Positions 27,125 to 35,911 of a stretch of DNA of 64,000 bases are shown here, in pieces (the first letter of the stretch is position 1; each line of letters begins with the position of its first letter). Under the pieces are notes generated by a model. That model worked only from the letters and a program-made list of their open reading frames with translations. It did no database searches and was not told the DNA's origin. Both the position numbers and the translations under genes were made by a program. Source of the DNA: Streptomyces hygroscopicus subsp. hygroscopicus. Lineage in GTDB: Bacteria; Actinomycetota; Actinomycetes; Streptomycetales; Streptomycetaceae. Location: assembly GCF_030269125.1 (NCBI RefSeq), contig NZ_BSSM01000022.1:1-64000 (forward strand), given 5' to 3'.

Positions 27125-27838
27125 TCACAGAGCCACGCTCAAACGTTTCGCCAGCGCAGCCTTGTACGCATCGGTGTCGAGCACCAGGTCCGGGATGACG
27201 GGCAGCAGCAGCGACGGCGGATAGGCGCCGTCCCGCACCAGATAAGGCCGCTCGAACGTGAAGTCCACGATGGTGTTCGAGGGATTGACACCCTCGGCCT
27301 CGACGTCGACGCACTCGTCGTCGCGGTCGTTCACCAGGACCGCGTCGACCGCGCCCCCGACATCATCGATCGCTTTCTGCCGCGTGACGACGAAGTTGCC
27401 CTGCCCCGACAGGTTCGCCGAGGTCAAAGCGACCGGCCGACCGAACACCTCCAACAACCGGTTCAACGCACACGAACGCTGGTACATCACCGCGACCGTG
27501 TTCGCGCCCATCGTCATCCGCGGCGAGAACGGGTAGGTGAGATCGAAGATGAACGAGATCTCCGCCGGCCAGATCCGCTGCAGCTCGGCCATCGCGAATC
27601 CCTCGGGGAAACTCACGTACTTTTCCGTGTCCTCGATCCTCGGGACCGCGAGGGTGAGGGGACCGAACTTCGTGCGTTTCTTCGCCTCGAAGACACGCGC
27701 GATGGCCTTCTCGTTCTCCGCGTCACAGATCAGTACGTAATTCGTCCGGCTCGGAACGACGACGACACCACCATCGCCCAGAATCCCCGCCACCTCGGCC
27801 AGAGAAGACTCGGATTCCTCAAGGATCAGGCCCGCCAT
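27125..27838 (-). CDS. YrdC/Sua5-domain protein (threonylcarbamoyl-AMP synthase family)
   Basis: A 237-aa stand-alone YrdC domain without the C-terminal Sua5 domain. FEAKKRTKFGPLTLAV (about residues 48-63) is the KRxxxxxPL nucleotide site, and VALTSANLSGQGNF is the family's SAN-SG motif. The usual PTETVYGL is changed to PSRTNYVLI, so the amino-acid pocket differs from housekeeping TsaC. The family makes carbamoyl-adenylates from bicarbonate, ATP and an amino acid. Here it could supply a carbamoyl or ureido group to the pathway. ATG 27838 follows GGGAGGTGTC at ideal spacing. It is upstream of and probably cotranscribed with the citrate synthase. Confidence 0.8.
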   Translation of the reverse strand: MAGLILEESESSLAEVAGILGDGGVVVVPSRTNYVLICDAENEKAIARVFEAKKRTKFGPLTLAVPRIEDTEKYVSFPEGFAMAELQRIWPAEISFIFDLTYPFSPRMTMGANTVAVMYQRSCALNRLLEVFGRPVALTSANLSGQGNFVVTRQKAIDDVGGAVDAVLVNDRDDECVDVEAEGVNPSNTIVDFTFERPYLVRDGAYPPSLLLPVIPDLVLDTDAYKAALAKRLSVAL

Positions 27839-28181
27839 GACACCTCCCATCAAAAAACCATCCATCACCACCACGAACCACCGGGAAACAAACCCCCTGG
27901 CCCGTGTCGACCACAAACCAGTCTCCGCACCACCCCACCCCCGGTCAATCGTGATTAGCAAATCAATCCACACCCGCACAAACCCCGAAACCCCCACGGC
28001 CACGGCCACGGCCCCGACCACGAAGCAAAGACACCCACACCAAGCAAAGAACACGGACGGGAAGCAAACACACGGCAAGCGAAAGAAAACCACCCACCGA
28101 AAACTCCATCACACCACCACACCAGCAGGGACGCAGAAAGGGCGGGCCGATGGAGCCGTTCGGTGGATAGCGGGGTGGCCG
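27839..28181. other. 343-base gap, C/A-rich on the plus strand
   Basis: Between the HTH-citrate-synthase gene (end) and the YrdC gene (start), both minus strand. The plus strand is made of CACACC, AAAC and CCACC words, nearly free of runs of G. It includes GTGATTAGCAAATCAATCC, unusually AT-rich for this window, near 27949-27967, and probably contains the YrdC-citrate synthase promoter. No gene is seen. Confidence 0.5.
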
Positions 28182-28210
28182 GGGGCGCCGCCGGCGGGTG
28201 GCGGCGCCCC
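28182..28210 (-). terminator. Terminator hairpin after the HTH-citrate synthase gene
   Basis: GGGGCGCCGCC and GGCGGCGCCCC form a perfect 11-bp stem with a 7-base loop. It ends 11 bases before the stop codon side of the minus-strand gene at 28221. Confidence 0.75.
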
Positions 28211-28220
28211 GGTGAGCACC

Positions 28221-29480
28221 TCAGCCGTTGTTACCGCGCAGCACCGGCCCGGTGTACACGAACTGCATACGGAAGTTGGTGTTCTGGGTCAGCTGCTCCA
28301 GCAGATGAGCCACCCACCCCGATATACGCGCTATGGAGAACAACGCCTCCCCCGCCCCCGGGCTCATCCCCGCGACGAAGCACAGCGCACTCACCGCGAA
28401 ATCGAGGTTCACCGGGACCAGCCCGGCCTCACGGATGTCCGCGAGCGCCTCGCGCAGCGCGGCCATCCGCAGCGCACCGTCCGAGGGGAGATCGGCGTCG
28501 GGGGGCCACTCCGCCGACATCCGCTCCAGCAGGATCGCCGCCCGCGGATCCCGCTGACGGAACGCCAGGTGCCCGATCCCCGGCACCGGCCGGTCCGAAG
28601 CCACCAGCTTCGCCACCCGCGCACAGCCCGGATTGTCGTAATAGCAGCGCAGCAACTCCTCCACCTGGTACGCCGCCGCCCCCGGCGCCGTACCCCGCAT
28701 CGCGCACAGCCCGGCCAGCACGGCGGCCTTCATGTCCCCGCCCACCGACGCCACGATCCGGCTGCACACCGTCGGCGCCGCCAGCCCGTTCTCCGCCGCC
28801 AGGTTCAACGCCACGTCCACCAGGGAAACCAGAGCGGGCGGCATCACCGTCCGCTTCCCCGCCGGCAGCAGACCACGCGCCAACGCGCCCGCCACGCCCC
28901 CCGAATCCACCGGAAGCAGACCCGTCGCGCAGTAGACCGCGAAGGCGATGATCCGCTGCGCCTCCCCCGTGCACTCCTCCTCGATCACACTGCGGTGCCC
29001 CGTCCCCGACAACGCCGCGAGCCCGCACACGATCCGGTCCAGCGGCAGCACGGAACGCCCCCGCCCCGCATCCGCGACCTCCCGCCACGCCTCGGGGAAC
29101 ACCCACGGACGCGGCACCGCACGCAGCGCCTCCACGCTCGCCCCCCACAACAGGTGCGACACGTTCTCGAACCCCATCCCCCCGCACAAGAGCAGCACGT
29201 CGTACCCCCGGTAGAACAACCGGTCGTTGCGGATCAACGCGATACCCGACTCCAGAACCGTCCGCGTCCCCTCCCGCTCCCGTGTCTTACGCCCCCGCGC
29301 CGCAAGACGCTCGATGTCATCCCGCCGGAACCTGCTCCCCCGCGCCCCGTCACTCGCCCTGCGCAACAACCCCCTGCTCGTGTACGCGTAGATCGTCTCC
29401 CGCTTCACCCCCAACCGCCTCGCCGCCTGCTCCGTCGTCAGCCACATCCCGTCGTCCATCGCCGACTCCCCGACACTCAC
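28221..29480 (-). CDS. HTH domain fused to a divergent citrate-synthase domain
   Basis: A 419-aa fusion. Residues 12-65 are an excisionase/MerR-type winged HTH (TTEQAARRLGVKRETIYAYTSRGLL then RFRRDDIERLA). Residues 75-410 are a citrate-synthase fold. Of the usual catalytic residues, the GIGHLAF His and the LDF Asp remain. The HADHE and PLHGGA motifs read NLAAENGLAAPT and MRGTAPGAAA, so two usual His residues are missing. It is therefore more likely a sensor or regulator binding citrate-like or acyl-CoA ligands than an active synthase. The GTG at 29480 is used; the ATG at 29459 is an alternative. It lies next to the true citrate synthase operon. Confidence 0.85.
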   Translation of the reverse strand: MSVGESAMDDGMWLTTEQAARRLGVKRETIYAYTSRGLLRRASDGARGSRFRRDDIERLAARGRKTREREGTRTVLESGIALIRNDRLFYRGYDVLLLCGGMGFENVSHLLWGASVEALRAVPRPWVFPEAWREVADAGRGRSVLPLDRIVCGLAALSGTGHRSVIEEECTGEAQRIIAFAVYCATGLLPVDSGGVAGALARGLLPAGKRTVMPPALVSLVDVALNLAAENGLAAPTVCSRIVASVGGDMKAAVLAGLCAMRGTAPGAAAYQVEELLRCYYDNPGCARVAKLVASDRPVPGIGHLAFRQRDPRAAILLERMSAEWPPDADLPSDGALRMAALREALADIREAGLVPVNLDFAVSALCFVAGMSPGAGEALFSIARISGWVAHLLEQLTQNTNFRMQFVYTGPVLRGNNG

Positions 29481-30136
29481 GACGCAGTCCCCCTCAGAAC
29501 CAAAGTGAATGAGCCCTCACGTCCAAGTCGCACAACCCACCCGGAACGTTGACACGAAGGTGTAAGTTTTCGGCCGGATCCATCACCCACGCAACACCCC
29601 ACCACCACACACCCGCGCCACGACGGCAGCCACCCGCATACCGGCCACAGACCACACCCACAGGTGGGCCCCACAGCCCACCACACAACACAACATCAAG
29701 AACACCCCCCGTCGGCAAAAACCAACAACCGGGGCCGCCGACCAGGCACAACGATCGCCCGCCGCGCGCCACCCACACAATCCGGAAACCAAACCACCAC
29801 ACACCGACCCGAACACATCCGGCCTCGGCCCACCGCCACCCTCCCACCACCCAACACCACATCAAGAACACACCGACCGAACCTCCGGAACGAGGGAATC
29901 CAGACACTCGCACCAACCTGACCGCGCAACGGATTGACAGCAAGAGGCCGACGACGTCGCACCAACCACCCACCACACCCCAACGCCCCACCCACACACC
30001 CCACACCGAAAGACAGGAACCCGGTAGGCCCGGGGCTCAACGACCACGGAGCCGGAAACGGGGAGAGAGAGGAACGGAGTTGGGGATCAGACCGGGGGTA
30101 TGACGCGGCCATGCAACAGGGGGATGTCAACACCGC
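29481..30136. other. 656-base gap between divergent genes, C/A-rich
   Basis: Lies between the HTH-citrate-synthase gene (minus) and the sigma factor gene (plus), so it holds both promoters. The plus strand is strongly C- and A-rich (CACCCACCACACC words) from 29580 to 30010. An AT-richer stretch (GAATGAG and GTGTAAGTTTTCGG) lies at 29500-29575, the likely promoter of the HTH-citrate synthase gene. No structural RNA or protein-like frame was recognised. Confidence 0.5.
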
Positions 30137-31018
30137 ATGACCAGCACCGAACACACAGCGCCCGCAGGCACCGCGCACGAACCACCGGCACCCGCGGACT
30201 ACGGGGACCACGCGGACTACGGGGACCACGCGGGCAACGGGACCAGCAACGTCGGCACGCACGAGCGACGGCCGTACACAGCACCCGCCGCCCCGATGGC
30301 ACGACACCAGGACGAACCGGCAGCGGCGCACCCGGACCACAGCAGCACCGGCAGCGCCGGCAGCACCGAGAGCACCGGGGTGCGCCCCCACCACACGCCC
30401 ACAATCCCGTCGGCGCAGCAGGAAAAGGGACCGCTCTCACGCGCGGGCGACACGGACGCCGACGGCGCCGGTGAACGAAAGCCGGACACGACCGAACGCG
30501 ACCGGGACCAGGACGAGGCGGACCGGGAGAGAACACTCACCCGGCTCTTCAAAACCCACTACGACCCCCTCCTCCGCCTCGCCTCCCACCTGGGCGCCGA
30601 CGACCCCGAAAACATCGTCGCCGAGGCCTACTACCAGCTCTACGAGCGCTGGCAACACCTCCGCCACAAGCAGGCCGCCCCCGCCTACCTCCGCACCACC
30701 ATCCACAACCTCACCCGCACGCACCACCGCCACCGTCACCGTTACGCGACGCAGCACCCCACACAGGTCACCGCCATGCCGACCGAAACCGTCTTATCCG
30801 CCGAAACCACCGCTCTCCAGCGCCACGACCACCACATCCTCCACCAGGCCCTCCGGCAACTCCCCGCCCGCCAGAAGCAGGCCCTCATCCTCCGCCACTG
30901 GCACGGCCTCAAACAGACCGAGATAGCCGCACTCCTCGACGTCACCGTCGGCACCGTCAAAACCCACACCCACCGCGCCCTCGCCACCCTCACGCACACC
31001 CTCGCAGCCCATCGATGA
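30137..31018 (+). CDS. ECF-type RNA polymerase sigma factor with a long N-terminal extension
   Basis: A 293-aa protein. Sigma region 2 is about residues 130-195 (LFKTHYDPLLRLASHLGADDPENIVAEAYYQLYERW) and region 4 about 233-285 (LRQLPARQKQALILRHWHGLKQTEIAALLDVTVGTVKTHTHRA, read in pieces). The first 125 residues are Thr/Pro/Gly-rich and disordered, including a short YGDHAD repeat encoded by a 15-base direct repeat. Typical ECF proteins are 170-200 aa, so translation may really start further downstream, for example at the ATG near 30296. No anti-sigma gene is adjacent. The position beside the biosynthetic locus makes it a candidate regulator, without proof. Confidence 0.8.
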   Translation: MTSTEHTAPAGTAHEPPAPADYGDHADYGDHAGNGTSNVGTHERRPYTAPAAPMARHQDEPAAAHPDHSSTGSAGSTESTGVRPHHTPTIPSAQQEKGPLSRAGDTDADGAGERKPDTTERDRDQDEADRERTLTRLFKTHYDPLLRLASHLGADDPENIVAEAYYQLYERWQHLRHKQAAPAYLRTTIHNLTRTHHRHRHRYATQHPTQVTAMPTETVLSAETTALQRHDHHILHQALRQLPARQKQALILRHWHGLKQTEIAALLDVTVGTVKTHTHRALATLTHTLAAHR

Positions 31019-31254
31019 CCAACGGAACCACCGACAGGACGGCATCCCTCGACCACTCCGAGACGCTCGCGATGAACGTGGGGACCTCGTCGTCACGCTC
31101 CGGAGCGGTAACCGCACCAAGGGTGCCCGCCACCGCGGTCCGCCGCCGGCCGCGCTTCGGGATGGTCAGCCGCGCGGGCGGCTCGACCATCTGCCACCCT
31201 GAAGGTGAGTGACGAGCGGGCGTCGCCGACCTCCTACGGGACGGGAGGGTTGCC

Positions 31255-33693
31255 ATGACGACTGCGGGCACGGGGCCGGGCGGTGACGTACCGGTGACAC
31301 CGCGGGCCCGGGTACTCGTGGACGCCGACGAGACGATCACCGAGTGGAGCCCGGAGGCCGAGAGGCTCCTCGGCCACCGGCCCGAGGAGATGGTGGGCCG
31401 CCCGCTGTCGTCGCTCCTCCTGCGGCCCGGACCGTCCGAGGGGGCGGCCCTCCCGCACGCTCCGCCAGTCTGTGGCGGCTGCCGGGTACGCCTGCGCGAC
31501 CGGTCCGGGCTGCCCGTGGAGGCCGAATGGTGGATGTGCCCCGTCCTCGCCGCCGAAGGCCCGGTGACATGGGCCGTCTTCCTCGCCCGCACAGACGGCG
31601 CGGACCCCTGCGACTTCGACCGGGCGGTCCTCGGCGCGCTGCTGACCGAGTCACCGATCGGACTGCACGTCCTCGACACCGACCTCCGCATGGTGCGGTT
31701 CAACACCGCCTCGCCCGGCATGCGCGGCGTTCCCACCGAGGGCGTCGTCGGGAAACCGGCCCGCGAGGTCGCGCCGACCGTGGCGACCGACGCCGCCGAG
31801 CACCTGATGCGGACCGTCCTGAGCACAGGCGAGCCGGTCATCGACTTCATCCAGCCGGGGCACCCGCCCGCCGACCCGCACGGCGAACACATGTACTCCC
31901 TGTCGGCCTTCCGACTGTGCAACCCCGCGGGAGAACCCATCGGGGTGGCCACCCTGGCCCTGGACATCACCGAGCGCTACCGATACCGGGCCCGTCTCGA
32001 ACTCCTCAACGACGCCAGCATGCGCATCGGCACGACCCTCGACCTCGCACGTACCGCGGAGGAACTGGCCGAGACCGCGGTGGGCCGCGTGGCCGACGCC
32101 ATCAGCGTGGACGTGCTCGACTCCGTCCACCAGGGCGAGGCCCCCGCCCCCGGTCCGGTCTCCTCCGAGGTCACCTTCCGGCGCACCGCGTTCCGCGCGA
32201 CCAGGGCCGCCGGACTCCAGCCCGCCTACACCATCGGCGAGAAGGCCTCGTACGGCTTCCCCACACCGCTCACCCAGTGCCTGGCCGATCTGCGGCCCCG
32301 GCTGATCCGGAAGGTCGAGGGCGGCGAATGGCTGAAGCACGATCCGCACCGCGCCGACCGCATACGCGCCGCCCGGGTGCACTCGATGATGGTCGTACCG
32401 CTGGCCGCCCGCGGGGTCGTGCTCGGCGTGGCGAGCTTCTACCGCTCAGTGACCTCCGCGCCCTTCGACGACGACGATCTGACCATCGCCGGGGAACTCG
32501 CCGCGCACACCGCCCTGGGCCTGGACAACGCCCGCCGCTACAAGCGCGAGCGCACCGCCGCCCTCGTCCTCCAGAACAGCCTGCTGCCGGGCCGCCTCCC
32601 TGCCCAGAACGCCGTCGAGGTGGCGTTCAGCTATCTGCCGGGGCACGCCGGCGGCCTGTGGTACGACGTCATCCCGCTGTCCGGCGCACGGACCGCACTG
32701 GTGGTCGGCGACGTGGCGGGGCACGGCATGCGCGCCGTGGCCACCATGGGCCGGCTGCGTGCCGCGACCCACAGCCTGGCAGCCCTGGACCTGGCCCCCG
32801 ACGAGGTGCTGGCGCACCTGGGCGACCTGGTGCTCGAACTCGCCGAGGAGAACCGCCCGGCCGCCGCCAACGATCCTCTGGACGTCCAGCCCAGCACGGC
32901 CACCTGTGCGTACGCGGTCTACGATCCGGTGAGCCGGCACCTGGTCGTGGCCCGCGCCGGGCATCCCGCGCCGCTGCTGGCCCTCCCGGACGGGCATGTG
33001 GTGCCGGCCGACGCGCCGTGCGGACCGCCACTGGGCGGCGACGGCCTGTCCTTCGAGACATGGGAGACGGATCTGCCGGAGGGCAGCCTGATCGCCCTCT
33101 ACACCGAGGGACTCGTCCGCGGCTCGCCGCCGGAGGGCACGGGTGTCGCGCGCCTGCGCCGCGTCCTGGGCCAGCAGCACGCGTGCCTGCGGGAGGCGTG
33201 CGACGCGGTGGTCTACGCGCAGATGTCCGGACGGACCGACGAGAACGTCGTACTCGTCCTCGCCCGGACCCGCGTCCTGCACGAGGACCAGGTGGCCTCC
33301 TGGACCTTCCCCGGCGATCCGGCGATCGTGGCCACCGCCCGCACCCTGGCCGAGCGGCAGCTCGCCAGCTGGGGGCTGTCCGAGCTCGTCTTCACGACGG
33401 AGATGATCGTCAGCGAGTTGGTCACCAACGCCATCCGGTACGCGCCGGGCACCATCCAGGTACGACTGATCCGGGACCACGCGCTGATCTGCGAGGTCAC
33501 CGACGGCAACAGCGCGGCGCCGCACGTGCGCCACCCGCGGACCACCGACGAGGGCGGTCGCGGGCTGCTGCTGGTGGCCCGGCTCACCAACCGCTGGGGG
33601 ACCCGTCGCACCTGCCACGGCAAGACCATCTGGGCCGAGCAGACGCTGCCCGTGCCCGCGGCCGACACCCCGTCCGCCGTTGCGGACAGCTGA
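31255..33693 (+). CDS. PAS-PAS-GAF-SpoIIE phosphatase with C-terminal anti-sigma kinase-like domain
   Basis: An 812-aa cytoplasmic signalling protein. PAS domain 1 spans about residues 15-110 (ITEWSPEAERLLGHRPEEMVGRPL), PAS 2 about 125-245, and GAF about 250-435. The SpoIIE PP2C domain runs about 455-670 with VGDVAGHGMRAVATMGRLR and the GLVRGSP loop. A HATPase domain of the RsbW type (about 690-800) shows ELVTNAIRYAPG (N box) and GGRGLLLVARL (G box). The family dephosphorylates anti-anti-sigma factors and can bind them as a kinase, so it tunes sigma-B-like activity. GGGAGGG precedes the ATG. It is a single gene. Confidence 0.9.
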   Translation: MTTAGTGPGGDVPVTPRARVLVDADETITEWSPEAERLLGHRPEEMVGRPLSSLLLRPGPSEGAALPHAPPVCGGCRVRLRDRSGLPVEAEWWMCPVLAAEGPVTWAVFLARTDGADPCDFDRAVLGALLTESPIGLHVLDTDLRMVRFNTASPGMRGVPTEGVVGKPAREVAPTVATDAAEHLMRTVLSTGEPVIDFIQPGHPPADPHGEHMYSLSAFRLCNPAGEPIGVATLALDITERYRYRARLELLNDASMRIGTTLDLARTAEELAETAVGRVADAISVDVLDSVHQGEAPAPGPVSSEVTFRRTAFRATRAAGLQPAYTIGEKASYGFPTPLTQCLADLRPRLIRKVEGGEWLKHDPHRADRIRAARVHSMMVVPLAARGVVLGVASFYRSVTSAPFDDDDLTIAGELAAHTALGLDNARRYKRERTAALVLQNSLLPGRLPAQNAVEVAFSYLPGHAGGLWYDVIPLSGARTALVVGDVAGHGMRAVATMGRLRAATHSLAALDLAPDEVLAHLGDLVLELAEENRPAAANDPLDVQPSTATCAYAVYDPVSRHLVVARAGHPAPLLALPDGHVVPADAPCGPPLGGDGLSFETWETDLPEGSLIALYTEGLVRGSPPEGTGVARLRRVLGQQHACLREACDAVVYAQMSGRTDENVVLVLARTRVLHEDQVASWTFPGDPAIVATARTLAERQLASWGLSELVFTTEMIVSELVTNAIRYAPGTIQVRLIRDHALICEVTDGNSAAPHVRHPRTTDEGGRGLLLVARLTNRWGTRRTCHGKTIWAEQTLPVPAADTPSAVADS

Positions 33694-33891
33694 TCACCGG
33701 CCCGCCCTCCGCTCCCCGTCGCCCGGACACAGCGCGAGCCCGAACTCCCGTCACAGAGTTCTGCCGGATCAGACGGCCCGGTCCGGGCTGCGCTCGCATC
33801 AATCACGGATCTTTTTACCGATCTTGAGGCAACCATGGGACGCTGCAGGGTTTCTGACGTCTCGCGTGCCCCGATCGATGGGAGACAAGGG

Positions 33892-35361
33892 ATGAGACCT
33901 CGTACAGCGACGGACCACCGGCCCTGGCCGGCAGCGTCGGGCACTCGGTCCGGCTGGGCGTCGGCAGCGGCGCTGTTCCTGGTCATGACGACGGCCTGCG
34001 CCGGTCCCGCGACGGGGGACGGTGCCGCCGCGGCCGCGAGGCCCGGCGCGGCCGGAGCGGGCGACCGGCTGTTCCCGACGCTCGGCAATGGCGGCTACGA
34101 CGTGACGCATTACGGGCTGGCGCTGGACTACGTGCCGGAGACCAACCACCTGAAGGGCAGGGCCGTCATCACGGCGCGGGCCACCCAGGACCTGAGCCGC
34201 TTCGACCTCGACCTGTCGGGCCTGCGGGTACGCGCCGCCACGGTGCGAGGAGCGAAGGCCCGAGTCGCGCGCTCGGGCGACGAGTTGGTCGTGACACCGG
34301 CGAGGCCCGTGAGGAACCACGAGGTCTTCGAGACGACCGTCACCTATGACGGCACCCCACGGACGATCGAGGGCGCCGACGGAGGTCTCGAAGGCTGGAT
34401 CGAGACCGATGACGGCTCGACCGCCCTGGGCGAGCCGACCGGCTCCATGACCTGGTTCCCGGGCAACCATCACCCGTCGGACAAGGCCACGTACGACATC
34501 CGGGTCACCGTGCCCAAGGACGCGGAAGGCGACTTCTACGACGTGGTGAGCAACGGCGAGCTGATCGCGGAGGAGGACGAGGGCGAGACGGTGACACGGC
34601 ACTGGCGTGCAAAGGAGCCCATGGCCAGCTATCTCGCCCACGTCTCCGTCGGCTACTTCGAGATCCACAAGGGCTGGACACCCGACCACCTGCCCGTCTA
34701 CGTCGCCGTCGACCCCGAGGAGTCCGAGGACGCCGGCGCTGTCGCGAAACTGGTGCCCGAGATCATCGGCTGGGCGGACGAGCGCTTCGGCCCCTACCCC
34801 TTCTCCTCGACCGGTGCCGTCGTCGACCATCTGCCCGGACTCGACTACGCGTTGGAAACGCAGACCAAGCCCTACTTCGCCGAGGCCCCGGACGAGGCGC
34901 TGCTCGTGCACGAGCTGGCGCACCAGTGGTTCGGCGACTCCGTGACCCCCCGCACGTGGAAGGACATGTGGCTCAGCGAGGGGATGGCCACCTACGCGGA
35001 GTGGCTCTGGGAGGAGGATCAGGGCGGTCGGAGCACCGACGAGATCTTCGAGGACTTCTACGACGGGACGGACGCCGGGGCCGGGGGCATCTGGGCCTTC
35101 CCGCCCGCCGATCCGCCCAGCGGGGGACGGGTGTCCGACCCGCCCGTCTACGGACGCGGCGCCATGGTCGTGCACAAGGTGCGCGAGGCCGTGGGCGACG
35201 AAGCCTTCTTCGACATCCTCCGTACGTGGACGCGGCAGCACCGGCACGGCAACGCCGACACCCGGCAGTTCGTCGCCCTGTGCGAGAGCAGGTCCGGGAA
35301 GGACCTGACCGGACTCTTCGACACCTGGCTCTTCGACAAGAAGAAGCCGACGCGGATGTGA
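33892..35361 (+). CDS. M1-family metallopeptidase lipoprotein
   Basis: A 489-aa secreted aminopeptidase-like enzyme. The N-terminus has a basic stretch, a hydrophobic core (WASAAALFLVMTTACAG, about residues 22-38) and a Cys that may be lipid-modified. The zinc site is LLVHELAHQWFGDSV (HExxH, about residues 340-345) followed by the third ligand Glu in WLSEGMATYAEW. The substrate-binding motif GxMEN is not conserved; LDYALETQ occupies its place, typical of the short actinomycete group. The C-terminal part is shorter than in full aminopeptidase N (about 850 aa). ATG 33892 follows GGGAGACAAGG; an in-frame upstream ATG exists at 33835. Confidence 0.88.
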   Translation: MRPRTATDHRPWPAASGTRSGWASAAALFLVMTTACAGPATGDGAAAAARPGAAGAGDRLFPTLGNGGYDVTHYGLALDYVPETNHLKGRAVITARATQDLSRFDLDLSGLRVRAATVRGAKARVARSGDELVVTPARPVRNHEVFETTVTYDGTPRTIEGADGGLEGWIETDDGSTALGEPTGSMTWFPGNHHPSDKATYDIRVTVPKDAEGDFYDVVSNGELIAEEDEGETVTRHWRAKEPMASYLAHVSVGYFEIHKGWTPDHLPVYVAVDPEESEDAGAVAKLVPEIIGWADERFGPYPFSSTGAVVDHLPGLDYALETQTKPYFAEAPDEALLVHELAHQWFGDSVTPRTWKDMWLSEGMATYAEWLWEEDQGGRSTDEIFEDFYDGTDAGAGGIWAFPPADPPSGGRVSDPPVYGRGAMVVHKVREAVGDEAFFDILRTWTRQHRHGNADTRQFVALCESRSGKDLTGLFDTWLFDKKKPTRM

Positions 35362-35419
35362 GGAGAAGGTCCGATGGGAGAACGGGGGTGGCGGCGACGT
35401 CAGCACCCGCGTCCCGGCG

Positions 35420-35830
35420 TCAGCCGGTGGCCGGGGCGGCGGTGTACTCCTCGTCGGTGACGGGGGTCAGCCAGTGCACGACATCGTGCTCGGCGTCGGC
35501 TTCGTTGATGGCCAGGTGGACCATCAGCCGGTCAGGGGCCGCGCCGTGCCAGTGCTCCTCGTCGGCCTCGAAGAGCACGCGGTCGCCGGGCCGGATGACC
35601 TCGACGGGTCCGCCCCGGCGCTGGCACAGGCCGATCCCCTCGGTGACGAAGACGGTCTGGCCCAGCGGGTGGCGGTGCCAGTGGGTGCGCGCGCCGGGCA
35701 TGAAGTGCACGAGGTTGGCGCTGACCCGGGAGGGTTCGGGCGCGGCGGCGACGGCGTCGATGTAGACATCGCCTGTGAACCAGTCGGCCGGGCCCTTGAC
35801 GGTGTCGATCGAGCTTCGGGTGATCTGCAT
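35420..35830 (-). CDS. Single-domain cupin protein
   Basis: A 136-aa cupin. THWHRHPLGQTVFVTEGIGLCQRRGG (about residues 52-76, with HxH and Q in place of the usual E) and EEHWHGAAPDRLMVHLAI (the second His) form the metal site. Similar proteins are annotated as carboxymuconolactone decarboxylase-associated or quercetin-type cupins. It is on the same strand as and downstream of the zinc alcohol dehydrogenase gene, with an 81-base gap, so the two probably form an operon controlled by the divergent XRE regulator. Substrate is unknown. Confidence 0.85.
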   Translation of the reverse strand: MQITRSSIDTVKGPADWFTGDVYIDAVAAAPEPSRVSANLVHFMPGARTHWHRHPLGQTVFVTEGIGLCQRRGGPVEVIRPGDRVLFEADEEHWHGAAPDRLMVHLAINEADAEHDVVHWLTPVTDEEYTAAPATG

Positions 35831-35911
35831 GTCGTTCCACTCCGGAAGGCGTTGTGTACGGCGAGAGGTGTGGACGCGGGCGGCAACGGGGTGCCCGCTC
35901 GGCGGAGGACG

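Noticed and set aside
29549..30103. A 184-codon Thr/Pro/His-rich plus-strand frame in the gap before the sigma factor gene
   Set aside because: Its composition simply reflects the C/A-rich DNA and no motif or ribosome site supports it.
27839..30136. CRISPR array
   Set aside because: The repeats in these gaps are simple words without regular repeat-spacer spacing, and no cas genes are present.
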